Shown: one piece after another, positions 15,604-24,216 of the stretch
How positions within the stretch are numbered: position 1 is the first letter of the stretch
Layout: each line of letters begins with the position of its first letter
Assembly: GCA_012800855.1 (NCBI GenBank)
Contig: JAAZIN010000091.1
Coordinates: 1 to 34,062, forward strand
Reading direction: 5' to 3'
Source: Bacillota bacterium
GTDB lineage: Bacteria > Bacillota > Dethiobacteria > DTU022
DNA: 34,062 bases
The notes under the pieces: generated by a model
The model's input: only the letters and a program-made list of their open reading frames with translations
The model's database searches: none
Told to the model about the DNA's origin: nothing
Position numbers and translations under genes: made by a program

Positions 15604-16632
15604 ATGAAGAAGCAGGCTGCCTCAATCCCTACGCCGGCGGCGCCGCTTCTCTTGCTGGCGGCGCTGCTGGTCCTCCTCGTTTTTGCCGGCTGCGCCCTGG
15701 AGCCGGAGGCCGGCGAAGATTTTCCGCTGCCCGAGCCCCCTCCGCCGGCGCCTGAACCGGGGGAGGTGCGCACAGGGCTGCTCTACTATCCCGACGCGGA
15801 GTGGCGCTTTCTCGTGCCGCTGCACCGGGAGATTCCCGAGACGGAAACAATTGTCCGCCACACCCTGGAGAAGCTCCGCGATACGTCGCAGCTGCGGCAG
15901 GAGCTTGACACGCTGGGCCTGGTGCCCCTTCTCCCCGGGGATGCTGACATACTGGGGATTAACATTGACGCCTCCGGCTTGGCCAGAGTGGACTTCAGCG
16001 GCGCCTTCCTCCAATACGATCCCTCCCGGGAGCGCCACGTCCTGGGAGGCCTTTTATGCACCCTGCGCCAGTTTCCGGAGATCGAACGGCTGGAAATTAT
16101 GATCGACGGCGCCAGCCCGGAAAAATTCCCCGGCGGCACCCCGGGGCGGATGCCGCTGGGCCCGGAATGCCTCATCAACCCCGAGGTCGACGATGCCCTG
16201 GAAGACTACCGTCATTACACTGCCGTAAAGGTATACTTCTGCTTTATGACCCCGCACAGGCGTATTCTCTATGTGCCGGTAACGCGAATCCTGCCGCCGT
16301 CAGATGATGCCGCCTCCGCCGCCGTTAAAGAGCTGCTGGCCGGTCCGCGCCGGGGAAGCGGCCTTTTCAGCGATATTCCCCCGGACACGGTTCTGCGCAG
16401 TTTGCAGCTGGAAGATGGGCTGGTGGTCATAGACTTATCCAAGGATCTGCTGGACTACGAAGGGGGCCGCACCGGCGCGGAAAACGTGGTCAACCAGATC
16501 CTGCTCACCCTGGCCCAGCTGGAAGGGGTAAACGAGATTCAGATCCTGGTGGAAGGTGAAAAAGTAAGCCTCCCCGAGGAGATCGACCTCACCGTCCCCC
16601 TGAAACCTCCAGCAGTTTATAATTTTTTCTAG
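15604..16632 (+). CDS. gerM: GerM-like sporulation/germination lipoprotein (two GerMN domains)
   Basis: A 342-residue lipoprotein with a hydrophobic signal ending in FAGC (lipidated C30), a Pro/Glu-rich linker and two tandem GerMN domains (about 60-180 and 200-335). Each repeat contains the family pattern of a short-strand start (LLYYPDAEWRFLVP; VKVYFCFMTPHRRILYVP), a repeated ETIVRHTLEKL or ASAAVKELLAG helix and a closing acidic strand. In Bacillus, GerM is a lipoprotein needed for sporulation and germination, associated with the mother cell-forespore channel. The ATG at 15604 has GGAGAGGAG upstream; a longer frame from 15415 overlaps murI and is not used. Position directly after murI supports the name. 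The gene meets the Yip1 gene tail to tail, 16 bases apart. Confidence 0.88.
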   Translation: MKKQAASIPTPAAPLLLLAALLVLLVFAGCALEPEAGEDFPLPEPPPPAPEPGEVRTGLLYYPDAEWRFLVPLHREIPETETIVRHTLEKLRDTSQLRQELDTLGLVPLLPGDADILGINIDASGLARVDFSGAFLQYDPSRERHVLGGLLCTLRQFPEIERLEIMIDGASPEKFPGGTPGRMPLGPECLINPEVDDALEDYRHYTAVKVYFCFMTPHRRILYVPVTRILPPSDDAASAAVKELLAGPRRGSGLFSDIPPDTVLRSLQLEDGLVVIDLSKDLLDYEGGRTGAENVVNQILLTLAQLEGVNEIQILVEGEKVSLPEEIDLTVPLKPPAVYNFF

Positions 16633-16648
16633 GCAAAGTTCCCTGGAG

Positions 16649-17335
16649 CTAAAACATGCTTCCGATAAATGCCTCGGTCAGCATGGCCAGGCCCACGTTA
16701 ATCAGGATTACCACGGCCTGGTAGCCGGCGGCGCAGGCGAAGGCCTTCGCCCTGGAGATGGCAGCGGCCGAGCTGAAGCCTATTGCCAGGAGCAGCAGGT
16801 TCCAGAGGACAAAGATGTTCAGGTGCGAGACGAGAGCGGCGGCGACACCGGTAAACTGCGGCAGCTGCCAGTTCAGCAGGTAGGCCGCACCCATGAGCAG
16901 GTGTTGGAAAAAGAAGGGCATCCATGAGACGCCTACCACGGCGACGCTGTCTGTCCATTCCATCTTTCCGCCCGCCAGGCCAATGGCGCCGAAAAGGAGA
17001 CTGCTTTTAACCAGCCAGCTTATGCCGAAGCCGAACAGCCCGCCGAATATGGAGCCGGCCGCTATGCCGAAGGAGAGCGCGGGCGAAGAGAAGAGTATTT
17101 CTTCGATGGCCTCATCTTCCATCTCCCCCGCTTCACCCGGCTCCGGCGATATGGATACTTCAATCTCGGCGCTCATACTGACGGAAGCGGCTATTGAACT
17201 AAAAATAATGCCCACGGCGGCCATGATGATAACCAGCCATACGGCGGTGCGCAAGGTCAGCCCCTGGAAAGCGCTTCCTGGCCGGACGATGAGCTCCCAA
17301 AAGAGCTTTCCCACAGATAACCGCTTTTGCTCCAA
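16649..17335 (-). CDS. Yip1-domain membrane protein
   Basis: Polytopic membrane protein of 228 residues with about five membrane segments and the general look of bacterial YIP1 proteins (short cytoplasmic start FWELIVRPGSAFQGL, then an acidic loop, then closely packed glycine/alanine-rich helices). It is the last gene of the four-gene minus-strand ABC operon and starts 29 bases after the permease stop. AAAGGAGG lies a few bases before the TTG at 17335; a GTG at 17365 overlaps the upstream stop and is less likely. The role is unknown. Co-location suggests an accessory membrane part of the exporter. Confidence 0.75.
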   Translation of the reverse strand: MEQKRLSVGKLFWELIVRPGSAFQGLTLRTAVWLVIIMAAVGIIFSSIAASVSMSAEIEVSISPEPGEAGEMEDEAIEEILFSSPALSFGIAAGSIFGGLFGFGISWLVKSSLLFGAIGLAGGKMEWTDSVAVVGVSWMPFFFQHLLMGAAYLLNWQLPQFTGVAAALVSHLNIFVLWNLLLLAIGFSSAAAISRAKAFACAAGYQAVVILINVGLAMLTEAFIGSMF

Positions 17336-17364
17336 GCCTGTCTCCTCCTTTACCGGAATTTGCA

Positions 17365-18708
17365 CTATTCGTAGCGAATAGCTTCAATGGCGCTGAGGTT
17401 GGCCGCCCTGAGGGCGGGGTAGAGGCCGGCGGCCAGCCCCACAGCTGCCGAGAAGAAAATGGTAAAGATGGCCACGGGAAGCGGCAGATAGACCAGCCTT
17501 ATATCAGCGGCCCCGCCCTGCGAAAGGTAAGCGGCGGCGGCGAAGTTGAGCAGCAGCCCGCCCAGCCAGCCAAAGAACACCCCAATGATCCCGCCCATGA
17601 AGCCGATGAAGCCGGCTTCGAGTAGAAAGAGGTTGCGGATGTCGGGGATGGTGGCGCCGATCACCTTGATGATCCCGATCTCCTTGGTTCGCTCGTAGAT
17701 GGACATGACCAGGGTGTTGGCAATGCCTACGGCGGCGATGAGCAGGGCTACGCCGCCGATGCCGCCCATAAGGAATTGCAGGATTTTGAAAACGCTGGCC
17801 GTCGCTTCGATCATCTCTTTAAGCGAGAAGGCGAGGAAGCCCATCTCCTGGATCTCCCCCGCCACGCGGTTTACCTCCTCGATATTGGAAACAAAAACCC
17901 TCACTTCATCATAGCCGTTTTTTTGGAAGTAAGCGCGCTCGCGGTAGTACCACTCGCACATCTCCTCGGCTATTTCCAGGGGTAAAATCAGGCTGTAGTC
18001 TTCCCAGGAGTTCATCTCCTCCAAAATCCCGGCCACGCGAAGGCGGTATATTTTCTCCTCTCCCGCCTTCTCTGGCGACGGCACCGGTTCGTGATTATAA
18101 GGAAACTGGCCGTCGACCCACTCGGGTTCGCGCCGGCAGACGATCTCCAGCCGCCGTCCGGCCAGCTCAACCCCTTTGACTTCTTCGCCTCCATCCGGGA
18201 AGGAGTATCCTTCTCCGGCGGCCGCTTCCTCCGGGACACGGCAGCCCGCCAGGACGATGTTCCCTCCCCTGGGGAGGGGGCGCCCTCCTTCAAGGGCATA
18301 GCCGTAATGCTCCAACTGGCCAAGGTCCATCCCGATGATGCTTGCCCAGAAAGTATTCCGGCGCAGACGTATCTCCCCTGCGGGAACATGTACCACCGGC
18401 GTCACGGCATCAACGCCGTCAATCTCGGCCATCTCCTGAACCGCCCGCCGGTTGAGCACCCTGGAATCACGGCCTTGCCTTTCACCGGGCATCCCAGGCA
18501 TGCTGTAGCCGCCATGCACGGCAACCTGGTTCAGTTGGAAGGCTCCCGACAGCTCGCCGGTAACGGTCCGCTCCAGCCCAACGCCAATGGATACCATGAT
18601 CACCGTGAAAGTGATCCCGATGACCACGCCGCCCGTTGTAAGAATGGTCCGCACCTTGATGCGCCAGAGATTGCCCCAGCTCAGGCGCAGCAGATCCCGG
18701 AAGCGCAT
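17365..18708 (-). CDS. MacB/FtsX-type ABC transporter permease
   Basis: A 447-residue permease with the MacB layout: one N-terminal membrane helix (TILTTGGVVIGITFTVIMVS), a large extracytoplasmic MacB-PCD-like domain (about 45-295) and three C-terminal FtsX helices. The cytoplasmic loop ANTLVMSIYERTKEIGIIKV, typical of FtsX/MacB, is seen, and the protein ends PALRAANLSAIEAIRYE. Such proteins work with a MacB/LolD-type ATPase by mechanotransmission and not by classical solute channelling. The ATG at 18708 is three bases after the stop of the CARDB-like gene, with GGGAGGCG upstream. The large external domain and the secreted partner next door suggest they act together on an envelope substrate. 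Confidence 0.9.
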   Translation of the reverse strand: MRFRDLLRLSWGNLWRIKVRTILTTGGVVIGITFTVIMVSIGVGLERTVTGELSGAFQLNQVAVHGGYSMPGMPGERQGRDSRVLNRRAVQEMAEIDGVDAVTPVVHVPAGEIRLRRNTFWASIIGMDLGQLEHYGYALEGGRPLPRGGNIVLAGCRVPEEAAAGEGYSFPDGGEEVKGVELAGRRLEIVCRREPEWVDGQFPYNHEPVPSPEKAGEEKIYRLRVAGILEEMNSWEDYSLILPLEIAEEMCEWYYRERAYFQKNGYDEVRVFVSNIEEVNRVAGEIQEMGFLAFSLKEMIEATASVFKILQFLMGGIGGVALLIAAVGIANTLVMSIYERTKEIGIIKVIGATIPDIRNLFLLEAGFIGFMGGIIGVFFGWLGGLLLNFAAAAYLSQGGAADIRLVYLPLPVAIFTIFFSAAVGLAAGLYPALRAANLSAIEAIRYE

Positions 18709-18711
18709 TGT

Positions 18712-19704
18712 TTAGGCGCCTCCCAGGCCCAAAAGGGCGCTTAGAAAAACTTTAAGCCTGGACCAAAAGCCGCCGTTGTTCTCTTCCGCTGCCGGAGGCA
18801 GCCCGCTGCTGGGCGCGGCAGCTTCTTCAATCCCCGCCACTTCAATGGGCAGCTCCTTCTCCACCACCTGTTTCCGGTTCATGGCGTCGCGATAGTAGAG
18901 CACCAGCACCAGGCTGCCGCTGCCCGGCTGCAGGGCGGTGATGGAGAAATCAAAAGCATCGACATCTCCTTCGTTAAAGGTGCCGAAAAAAGTCTCCCCT
19001 TGCTCGGCAAGAAATTTTTTATCCTCGCGGACAGCTACGCCCACTCCCCGCACCGGGACGCCGCCGTTGTTGACCACGTATCCGCTGGCGGTAAAGGTTT
19101 CGCCTTCTGTCACCGAGCGGGGATATTTCACCTCCACGAGATCGAGAGTGCACTGCGGTTCAACGATGAGACCCGTTACCGCCGTTGCTTCATAGGGGTC
19201 GCCGTCGGAGTTGATATAGGAGAAATGAAGAACGAGATTATAAATGCCCCCGGAGAGGTCGGGCCCGGCGATGAGCTTGCATTGCAACCAATTTTCCGCT
19301 CCTACCGGCAGCCGGTCCAGGTAGAGGGTGTTGCTTTGCCCGAGCGGCGAGAAATGTTTCAGCGTGGTTTCGCCTTCCAGTGACTGCAGGGTGAGAACGA
19401 TGCGGCGGGCCTGCCGGCTGCCGTAATTCTTCACTTTCAGCCTTAAGATGAAGGGCTCTCCCGGGGAAACGGGCTCTGGTTCCGTGGCCACCTCCGCGAT
19501 CAGCACCAGTGGCCGCTCCGGCTGCTTCACCGGTGCCGGCAACGGCACCGGTGTCGGTTCTTCCCCGGCGGCCAGCCCGGGTATAGGCAGATTCTGCGCG
19601 CCGGCCTGTGCCGCCGCGGCAAGGAGAACACATGCCAAAAGCGCTGCGCCGAACAGGGCAGCCGCTCTTCTCGTAGCGGCAGGAATGCTTCTTTTTAGCC
19701 GCAT
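18712..19704 (-). CDS. Secreted CARDB/COG1361-like protein with C-terminal anchor
   Basis: A 330-residue exported protein: signal peptide (ALFGAALLACVLLAAAAQAG), Pro-rich spacer, two immunoglobulin-like CARDB/NEW3-type domains (about 65-185 and 190-290), a low-complexity stretch and a short hydrophobic tail (VFLSALLGLGG). The repeated pattern VSPGEPFILRLKVKNYGS and VTEGETFTASGYVVNNGG, followed by a conserved arginine or valine strand, is characteristic of these adhesion-like folds. It lies between the ATPase and permease of one operon, an arrangement in which it probably forms the external arm of the transporter. The ATG at 19704 follows GGAGG at 11 bases. No catalytic motif is seen. Confidence 0.75.
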   Translation of the reverse strand: MRLKRSIPAATRRAAALFGAALLACVLLAAAAQAGAQNLPIPGLAAGEEPTPVPLPAPVKQPERPLVLIAEVATEPEPVSPGEPFILRLKVKNYGSRQARRIVLTLQSLEGETTLKHFSPLGQSNTLYLDRLPVGAENWLQCKLIAGPDLSGGIYNLVLHFSYINSDGDPYEATAVTGLIVEPQCTLDLVEVKYPRSVTEGETFTASGYVVNNGGVPVRGVGVAVREDKKFLAEQGETFFGTFNEGDVDAFDFSITALQPGSGSLVLVLYYRDAMNRKQVVEKELPIEVAGIEEAAAPSSGLPPAAEENNGGFWSRLKVFLSALLGLGGA

Positions 19705-19783
19705 TGGTTGCTCCACCTCCGTTCTTTTTATTCAAACCGGTATCTTGCCGGGGGCCGCTGCCGGCCGGGAATGATTTTCACGC

Positions 19784-20473
19784 TTAAAGTTCCTCGATGC
19801 GCACCACGGCCCCATCCCGCAGCACAACAATGCGGTGGGCATAAGCGGCCACCTCGCGGTCATGCGTGGCGATGATGCAGGTAATTCCCTCTTCATTCAA
19901 GCTTTTAATCAGGGCCATGATCTCGCCTCCTGAAGCTGTATCCAGGTTACCCGTGGGCTCGTCGGCGAGAAGGATGGCCGGCCGGTTGACCAGGGCCCGG
20001 GCGATGGCCACACGCTGCTGCTGCCCCCCGCTGAGCTCGGTGGGCCGGTGCAAGAGGCGCTCTCCCAATCCGACTCGTTCCAGCAGTTCGCGGGCCAGCC
20101 GCAGCCGCTCCTGCCGCTCCATTCCGGCAAAGATGAGTGGCAGCTCTACGTTTTCAAGGGCGGTAAACTGTGGCAGCAGGTTGAAAGACTGGAAGACGAA
20201 GCCGATCTGCCGGCGGCGGTAAAGGCAGAGCTCGTTTTCGCCAAGCCTGGTTATGTCGGTGCCGCCGACAAGGATGTTTCCCCTGGTGGGACGATCCAGG
20301 CCGCCGATCAGATTGAGCAGGGTGGATTTGCCGCATCCGGAGGGGCCCACCAGGCAGAGGAGTTCGCCCTTCTCCACGGTGAGGCTGAAATTGCGGACGG
20401 CAGGGACAGGATTTTTACCCAAGAAAAATGTTTTTTCCACTTCTTTCAAGGCAATAAACCCGGCGGTTTCCAT
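19784..20473 (-). CDS. LolD/MacB-type ABC transporter ATPase
   Basis: ATPase of the exporter operon, 229 residues, complete. Walker A GPSGCGKST is at 43-51, Q-loop Q95, signature LSGGQQQR at 148-155, Walker B ILLADEP at 167-173 and switch histidine H204. The GENELCLYRRRQIGFVFQSFNLLP segment is typical of the MacB/LolD/FtsE class that pairs with FtsX-type permeases. It is the first gene of the operon; an 80-base GC-rich gap separates it from the CARDB-like gene. The ATG at 20473 has GGGGGGAGGG upstream; the ATG at 20497 has none. Confidence 0.93.
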   Translation of the reverse strand: METAGFIALKEVEKTFFLGKNPVPAVRNFSLTVEKGELLCLVGPSGCGKSTLLNLIGGLDRPTRGNILVGGTDITRLGENELCLYRRRQIGFVFQSFNLLPQFTALENVELPLIFAGMERQERLRLARELLERVGLGERLLHRPTELSGGQQQRVAIARALVNRPAILLADEPTGNLDTASGGEIMALIKSLNEEGITCIIATHDREVAAYAHRIVVLRDGAVVRIEEL

Positions 20474-20666
20474 GCCCTCCCCCCTGGGAAGCCGCATGAT
20501 CGCGCTTTTTCTATTGAATTCTTGCCTGAAGTCGTTTTACCTGCTTTTTCCGCAGGGCCGCAAAATAATAGGTGCCAGGCAACAAATTAAAGGGAAGTTG
20601 TGCCGCACCGGGGCAAGTATATCTTCATTACCGATGGCAGATAAATATAACAGCGGGAGGTGCGAC

Positions 20667-21704
20667 ATGGCCGAAAAAATAAGGGAAAAAAGAAAAGGCT
20701 TGAGCCTTCGCCTCTGGCAGCGCGACCTGGCCATCGACCTGGGGACGACCAATACCATCATTTACATGCCCCAGAAAGGCATTGTCCTGGAAGAGCCTTC
20801 GGTGGTGGCCGTGCGCAACGGCAGCGTGGTCGCCGTGGGGAAGAAGGCTTACCGCATGCTGGGGCGAACCCCGCCCGGGGTCACCGCCGTGAAGCCGGTG
20901 CGGAGCGGGGTGATCGCCGACTTTGAGCTGACCCGCAAGATGCTGGATCATTTCATCTCCCGGGTTCTGCGCCGCTATCCCTTTTTGCGCATAAGAATGG
21001 TGATTACCGTGCCCTACGGGATTACCCAGGTGGAGCGGCGCGCCGTTTTTGCCGCGGGAAAGCGCGCCGGTGTGAAGGAGACCTACCTCATTGAAGAGCC
21101 CGTGGCCGCGGCCATCGGGAGTGGGCTGCCCGTGGCCGAGCCGCGGGGCAGCTTCATCGTCAACTGCGGCGGCGGGGTCACGGAGATCGCGGTAATCTCG
21201 CTCGGCGGCATTGTCCTCGGCAGTTCGCTGCCCCAGGGGGGCGAGACCATTGACGAGGCCATCCAGCGCTACATTTACCGCAAGTACCGCCTGGAGATCG
21301 GGCTCTCCACGGTCGAAGAAGCCAAGAAAGAGGCCCTGTACGCGGCCGATCCTCCCGCCGATTTAACCTACACCTTCCGCGGGATCAACCTTTACCGCCG
21401 CACCCCCGATTCCCTTGAAGTAAGCGCCGCCGAGCTGCATGAGGTAATCGGCCCCCAGTTATCCGCCCTGGCCGGCGCGGTGCGCTCCATATTTGAGCGG
21501 ATGCCTCCCCAGCTGGCCGCCGATGTAATTCAGGACGGGATTGTCCTCTGCGGCGGGGGTTCGCTCCTGCACAACCTCGACATCTACCTCAGCCGCGAAA
21601 TCAACCTCCCCGTCCGACGGGTGGAAGATCCCTTTACCTGCGTGGTGCGGGGAGCCAGCGAATCCCTCAAGTTTCTCCACGCTCTCTCCTTGCCGGACCG
21701 CTAA
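20667..21704 (+). CDS. MreB/Mbl-like actin homologue with altered ATP site
   Basis: Actin-fold protein of the MreB family, 345 residues, normally a membrane-associated filament directing wall synthesis. Phosphate-1 loop DLGTTNT (24-30), the EEPVAAAIGSGLPV block (143-156) and the adenosine-site CGGGSLL (295-301) are clear. The phosphate-2 loop, normally DIGGGTTE, reads NCGGGVTE here (N166, C167, V171). The following VGGDKFDEAI is QGGETIDEAI. The N-terminus has about 20 extra basic and aromatic residues, which could bind the membrane. The ATG at 20667 has GGGAGGTG upstream; the longer frame starts in the ABC operon leader and is rejected. It stands alone, divergent from the ABC operon and upstream of rph. 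A shape-determining role is uncertain because no mreC or mreD follows. Confidence 0.87.
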   Translation: MAEKIREKRKGLSLRLWQRDLAIDLGTTNTIIYMPQKGIVLEEPSVVAVRNGSVVAVGKKAYRMLGRTPPGVTAVKPVRSGVIADFELTRKMLDHFISRVLRRYPFLRIRMVITVPYGITQVERRAVFAAGKRAGVKETYLIEEPVAAAIGSGLPVAEPRGSFIVNCGGGVTEIAVISLGGIVLGSSLPQGGETIDEAIQRYIYRKYRLEIGLSTVEEAKKEALYAADPPADLTYTFRGINLYRRTPDSLEVSAAELHEVIGPQLSALAGAVRSIFERMPPQLAADVIQDGIVLCGGGSLLHNLDIYLSREINLPVRRVEDPFTCVVRGASESLKFLHALSLPDR

Positions 21705-21762
21705 GCGCCCCTCTCCGGCAGGCCTGGCCTGTCAATAAACTCCAGTAAAACGGCTGAAAAAA

Positions 21763-21771
21763 TGCTATAAT
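21763..21771 (+). promoter_or_regulatory. Extended -10 promoter of rph-rdgB
   Basis: TGCTATAAT fits the extended -10 consensus 33 bases before the TTG start of rph; no good -35 box is present. This suggests rph and rdgB are transcribed independently of the upstream MreB-like gene. Confidence 0.55.
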
Positions 21772-21804
21772 AATGGCGCGACAACGTGCACGGAGGTTGG
21801 ATCA

Positions 21805-22578
21805 TTGCGTCCTGACGGAAGAGAAGCCGGCGAACTGCGGCCGGTTCAAATTATCCGCTCCTACCTGAAGTATCCCGAAGGCTCCGCCCTTATCACCATG
21901 GGCGATACCATGGTCCTCTGCACCGCCACCCTGGAAGAGAACGTACCTCCTTTCCGCAAGGGCTGCGGCGAAGGCTGGGTGACCGCCGAATACGCCATGC
22001 TGCCCCGCTCCACCGAGGTCCGCTCCGCCAGGGAGTCGCGGAGCCGGGTCAACGCCCGCAACCTCGAAATCCAGCGCCTCATCGGGCGCTCCCTGCGCAG
22101 CGTGGTGGATTTTGCGGCCATGGGTGAGCGTACCATCTGGCTGGACTGCGACGTCATCCAGGCGGACGGGGGCACGCGCACGGCGGCGGTGACGGGCTCC
22201 TTTGTGGCCCTGGCCGAAGCCTTCCTCCGCATGATAGAGCAGGGCCTGGTGGAGCGGCTGCCCCTGAAAGATTACCTTGCCGCGGTAAGCGTGGGCCTGG
22301 TGAACGGGGAATCGCTGCTCGATCTCTCCTACCAGGAAGATGCCGCCGCCTCCGTTGATTTAAACGTGGTCATGAACGGATCGGGCGGCATCGTGGAAAT
22401 CCAGGGCACCGCCGAAAGAGGCTCCTTCAGCCGGGAGCAGCTCCACCACTGGCTTGACCTGGCCGCCGGGGGTATTGAGCAGCTCATTGCCAAGCAGCGC
22501 CAGGCGCTGGGCGAAGAGGCGGTGCGCCTCATTGATCGTGCCCGGGAAGAGGCCGCCTCCTGGGGGAGGAACGGCTGA
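21805..22578 (+). CDS. rph: Ribonuclease PH
   Basis: Phosphorolytic 3'-5' exoribonuclease that trims tRNA 3' ends. The 257-residue protein has the full family pattern: [13 protein letters not shown] start, [43 protein letters not shown] and the C-terminal [16 protein letters not shown]. Residues for phosphate binding (RSLR region and GTRTA) are intact. TTG at 21805 has CGGAGG eight bases upstream. The stop overlaps the rdgB start by one base (TGATG). Confidence 0.96.
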   Translation: MRPDGREAGELRPVQIIRSYLKYPEGSALITMGDTMVLCTATLEENVPPFRKGCGEGWVTAEYAMLPRSTEVRSARESRSRVNARNLEIQRLIGRSLRSVVDFAAMGERTIWLDCDVIQADGGTRTAAVTGSFVALAEAFLRMIEQGLVERLPLKDYLAAVSVGLVNGESLLDLSYQEDAAASVDLNVVMNGSGGIVEIQGTAERGSFSREQLHHWLDLAAGGIEQLIAKQRQALGEEAVRLIDRAREEAASWGRNG

Positions 22579-23192
22579 TGCAGCAGCTGCTCCTGGCCAC
22601 CCGCAACCCGCACAAGGTGGACGAGATAAAAGCCCTCCTGAAGGGCCTTCCCCTGGAGGTACTTTCCCTGCACGACCTGCCCGATGCCCCTCCGCCCGTG
22701 AAGGAAGACAAAGGCACGCTGGCCGGCAACGCCCTCCAGAAGGCTGCGGCTGCGGCGGCCGTGGCCGGTAAAGAAATGATCATCATGGCCGATGATTCCG
22801 GCCTCGAGGTGGAGGCCCTGGGTGGGCAGCCGGGGGTTTACGCGGCGCGCTTCGCCGGCCCCGGCGCCGACGATGCGGCGAACAACCGCCTGCTCCTGGA
22901 GAAGCTGCGCGGGGTCCCACCCGAGCGGCGTGGAGCCACCTTCAGGTGCGCCATTGCCCTCCTCTTTCCCGATGGCGATACCTTCCTCATCGAGGAGAGC
23001 TGCCGCGGGCGCATCGCCGAATCGCCGCGCGGCAGCGCCGGTTTCGGCTACGATCCTATCTTCATCTATGAACCGGCGGGGCTCACCTTTGCTGAAATGG
23101 GCGAAGAGGCCAAGAACAGGGTCAGCCACCGGGGCAAGGCCCTCCACAGGGCGCGCCGCTTGCTGGAGCGCCGCCTGGAGCAGCAGCCCTGA
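22578..23192 (+). CDS. rdgB: XTP/dITP diphosphatase (RdgB/HAM1 family)
   Basis: House-cleaning nucleotide pyrophosphatase that removes deaminated purine nucleotides (XTP, dITP, ITP). The 204-residue protein has the typical start LLLATRNPHKVDEIKALL, ADDSGLEVEALGGQPGVYAAR, GFGYDPIF and SHRGKALHRA. These carry the usual nucleotide and Mg-binding residues. It is coupled to rph, as in Bacillus. No ysnB-like phosphodiesterase gene follows; instead tRNA-Pro begins 90 bases downstream. Confidence 0.96.
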   Translation: MQQLLLATRNPHKVDEIKALLKGLPLEVLSLHDLPDAPPPVKEDKGTLAGNALQKAAAAAAVAGKEMIIMADDSGLEVEALGGQPGVYAARFAGPGADDAANNRLLLEKLRGVPPERRGATFRCAIALLFPDGDTFLIEESCRGRIAESPRGSAGFGYDPIFIYEPAGLTFAEMGEEAKNRVSHRGKALHRARRLLERRLEQQP

Positions 23193-23282
23193 GCGAAGCG
23201 CAGGATCTCCTTTAAAGCTATCCGCGTTTAGTGTATAATAACCTCTGGGGCAGGGCTTCTTTGTCCTTGCCCGCTGCCTTGG

Positions 23283-23359
<77 letters not shown>

Positions 23360-23380
23360 AAATGAGAAGTGAGAGCTGGG

Positions 23381-23412
23381 AAAGCCCGGCCTGCAGAGGG
23401 GCCGGGCTTTTT
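23381..23412 (+). terminator. Intrinsic terminator after tRNA-Pro
   Basis: An 11-bp perfect stem, AAAGCCCGGCC with GGCCGGGCTTT, an 8-base loop and a T-rich tail (TTTTT). It closes the rph-rdgB/tRNA-Pro transcripts. Confidence 0.9.
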
Positions 23413-23576
23413 CACTTGCAGCCGGTTATACCGGCTGCGGCTTTATGAGTTGTTGACCTTCATGCTTAAGAGCCCCGAGTCCATGGCCAGGCGGCGCAAC
23501 GGCGGGTAGTAGATAAAGGGGGCCTTCATGTTTTTCAGAAGGATGTTCCGCCTGAGCAGCGCCGCCAGCTTGCTTT

Positions 23577-23774
23577 TTACTGGTCTTCCTGGGGCATTAT
23601 GATTGCGGCAATAATGTAGAGGAGCAGGCCCGGGAAGGCCGCCGAAAACAGGGTCAGGATGACGTAGATGAGCCGCACCACGGTGGGGTCCAGGTTCAGG
23701 TACTCGGCGAGGCCGCCGCAGACCCCGGCGATCATGCAATTGCGCCGGGAGCGATAAAGTCTTTTCGGTTCCAT
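23577..23774 (-). CDS. PspC-domain mini-protein
   Basis: A 65-residue single-domain PspC protein. It shows RLYRSRRNCMIAGVCGGLAEYL, then NLDPTVVRLIYVILTLFSAAF and a hydrophobic segment ending in IIMPQED, the standard pattern. PspC domains sit in the membrane and in other bacteria link to phage-shock or envelope-stress signalling; stand-alone copies in Firmicutes are common and poorly characterised. The ATG at 23774 has GGAGG ten bases upstream. It is monocistronic, opposite in strand to the flanking tRNAs. Confidence 0.87.
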   Translation of the reverse strand: MEPKRLYRSRRNCMIAGVCGGLAEYLNLDPTVVRLIYVILTLFSAAFPGLLLYIIAAIIMPQEDQ

Positions 23775-23987
23775 GTCCCCGCTTCCTCCAGCTGTTTCTC
23801 CATTAACATTCAGGGATCGAGGCTGAGCGTCCCTGAGATGACTATAGCAGTATCCTTGCCGCCATGTCAATTGAAAGGGGCGCTGTAAAAATGAAATCTT
23901 TCCTGCCGGCTGGGGCCGAAGTTGCTGCGACGCCGGTCCCCGCGCGCCGGCAGCAGCGAAAAAACTATAGAAAAAAGAGCCCACATG

Positions 23988-23996
23988 TGCTATATT
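23988..23996 (+). promoter_or_regulatory. Likely -10 element for tRNA-Gly
   Basis: TGCTATATT resembles an extended -10 and lies about 60 bases before tRNA-Gly. The transcribed spacer would contain a 16-base perfect GC palindrome (24015-24030). The -35 region is weak. Confidence 0.4.
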
Positions 23997-24054
23997 TATA
24001 TTGCCCGGGGGAGCGCCGCCGGCCGGCGGCTGTTGTCTCCCATGCGGCGGACGA

Positions 24055-24128
24055 GCGGGTGTAGCTCAATGGTAGAGCACTGGCCTTCCAAGCCAGCAGC
24101 GTGGGTTCGATTCCCATCACCCGCTCCA
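24055..24128 (+). tRNA. tRNA-Gly, anticodon TCC
   Basis: Cloverleaf with acceptor GCGGGTG/CACCCGC, anticodon stem CTGGC/GCCAG around CTTCCAA with anticodon TCC (24085-24087), T-arm GTGGG-TTCGATT-CCCAT, discriminator T and encoded CCA. A short T-run follows directly, and a stronger terminator is at 24217-24255. Confidence 0.97.
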
Positions 24129-24216
24129 TTTTTTTAGAAGTGTGAGGCCGGAGCCGCAAGTCGGAAGTGGCCAGGAAACAACTCCTGCCGCCCGCATTTT
24201 AATTCAGGCACTAAAG

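Noticed and set aside
23443-23529. Small minus-strand frame of 28 residues (or longer) after pspC
   Set aside because: No ribosome-binding site for its ATG at 23529, no recognisable domain, and the longer frame is only the out-of-frame extension of pspC.
24015-24030. Perfect 16-base GC palindrome before tRNA-Gly
   Set aside because: It could be a processing hairpin, but such palindromes arise easily at this GC content and nothing else supports a function.
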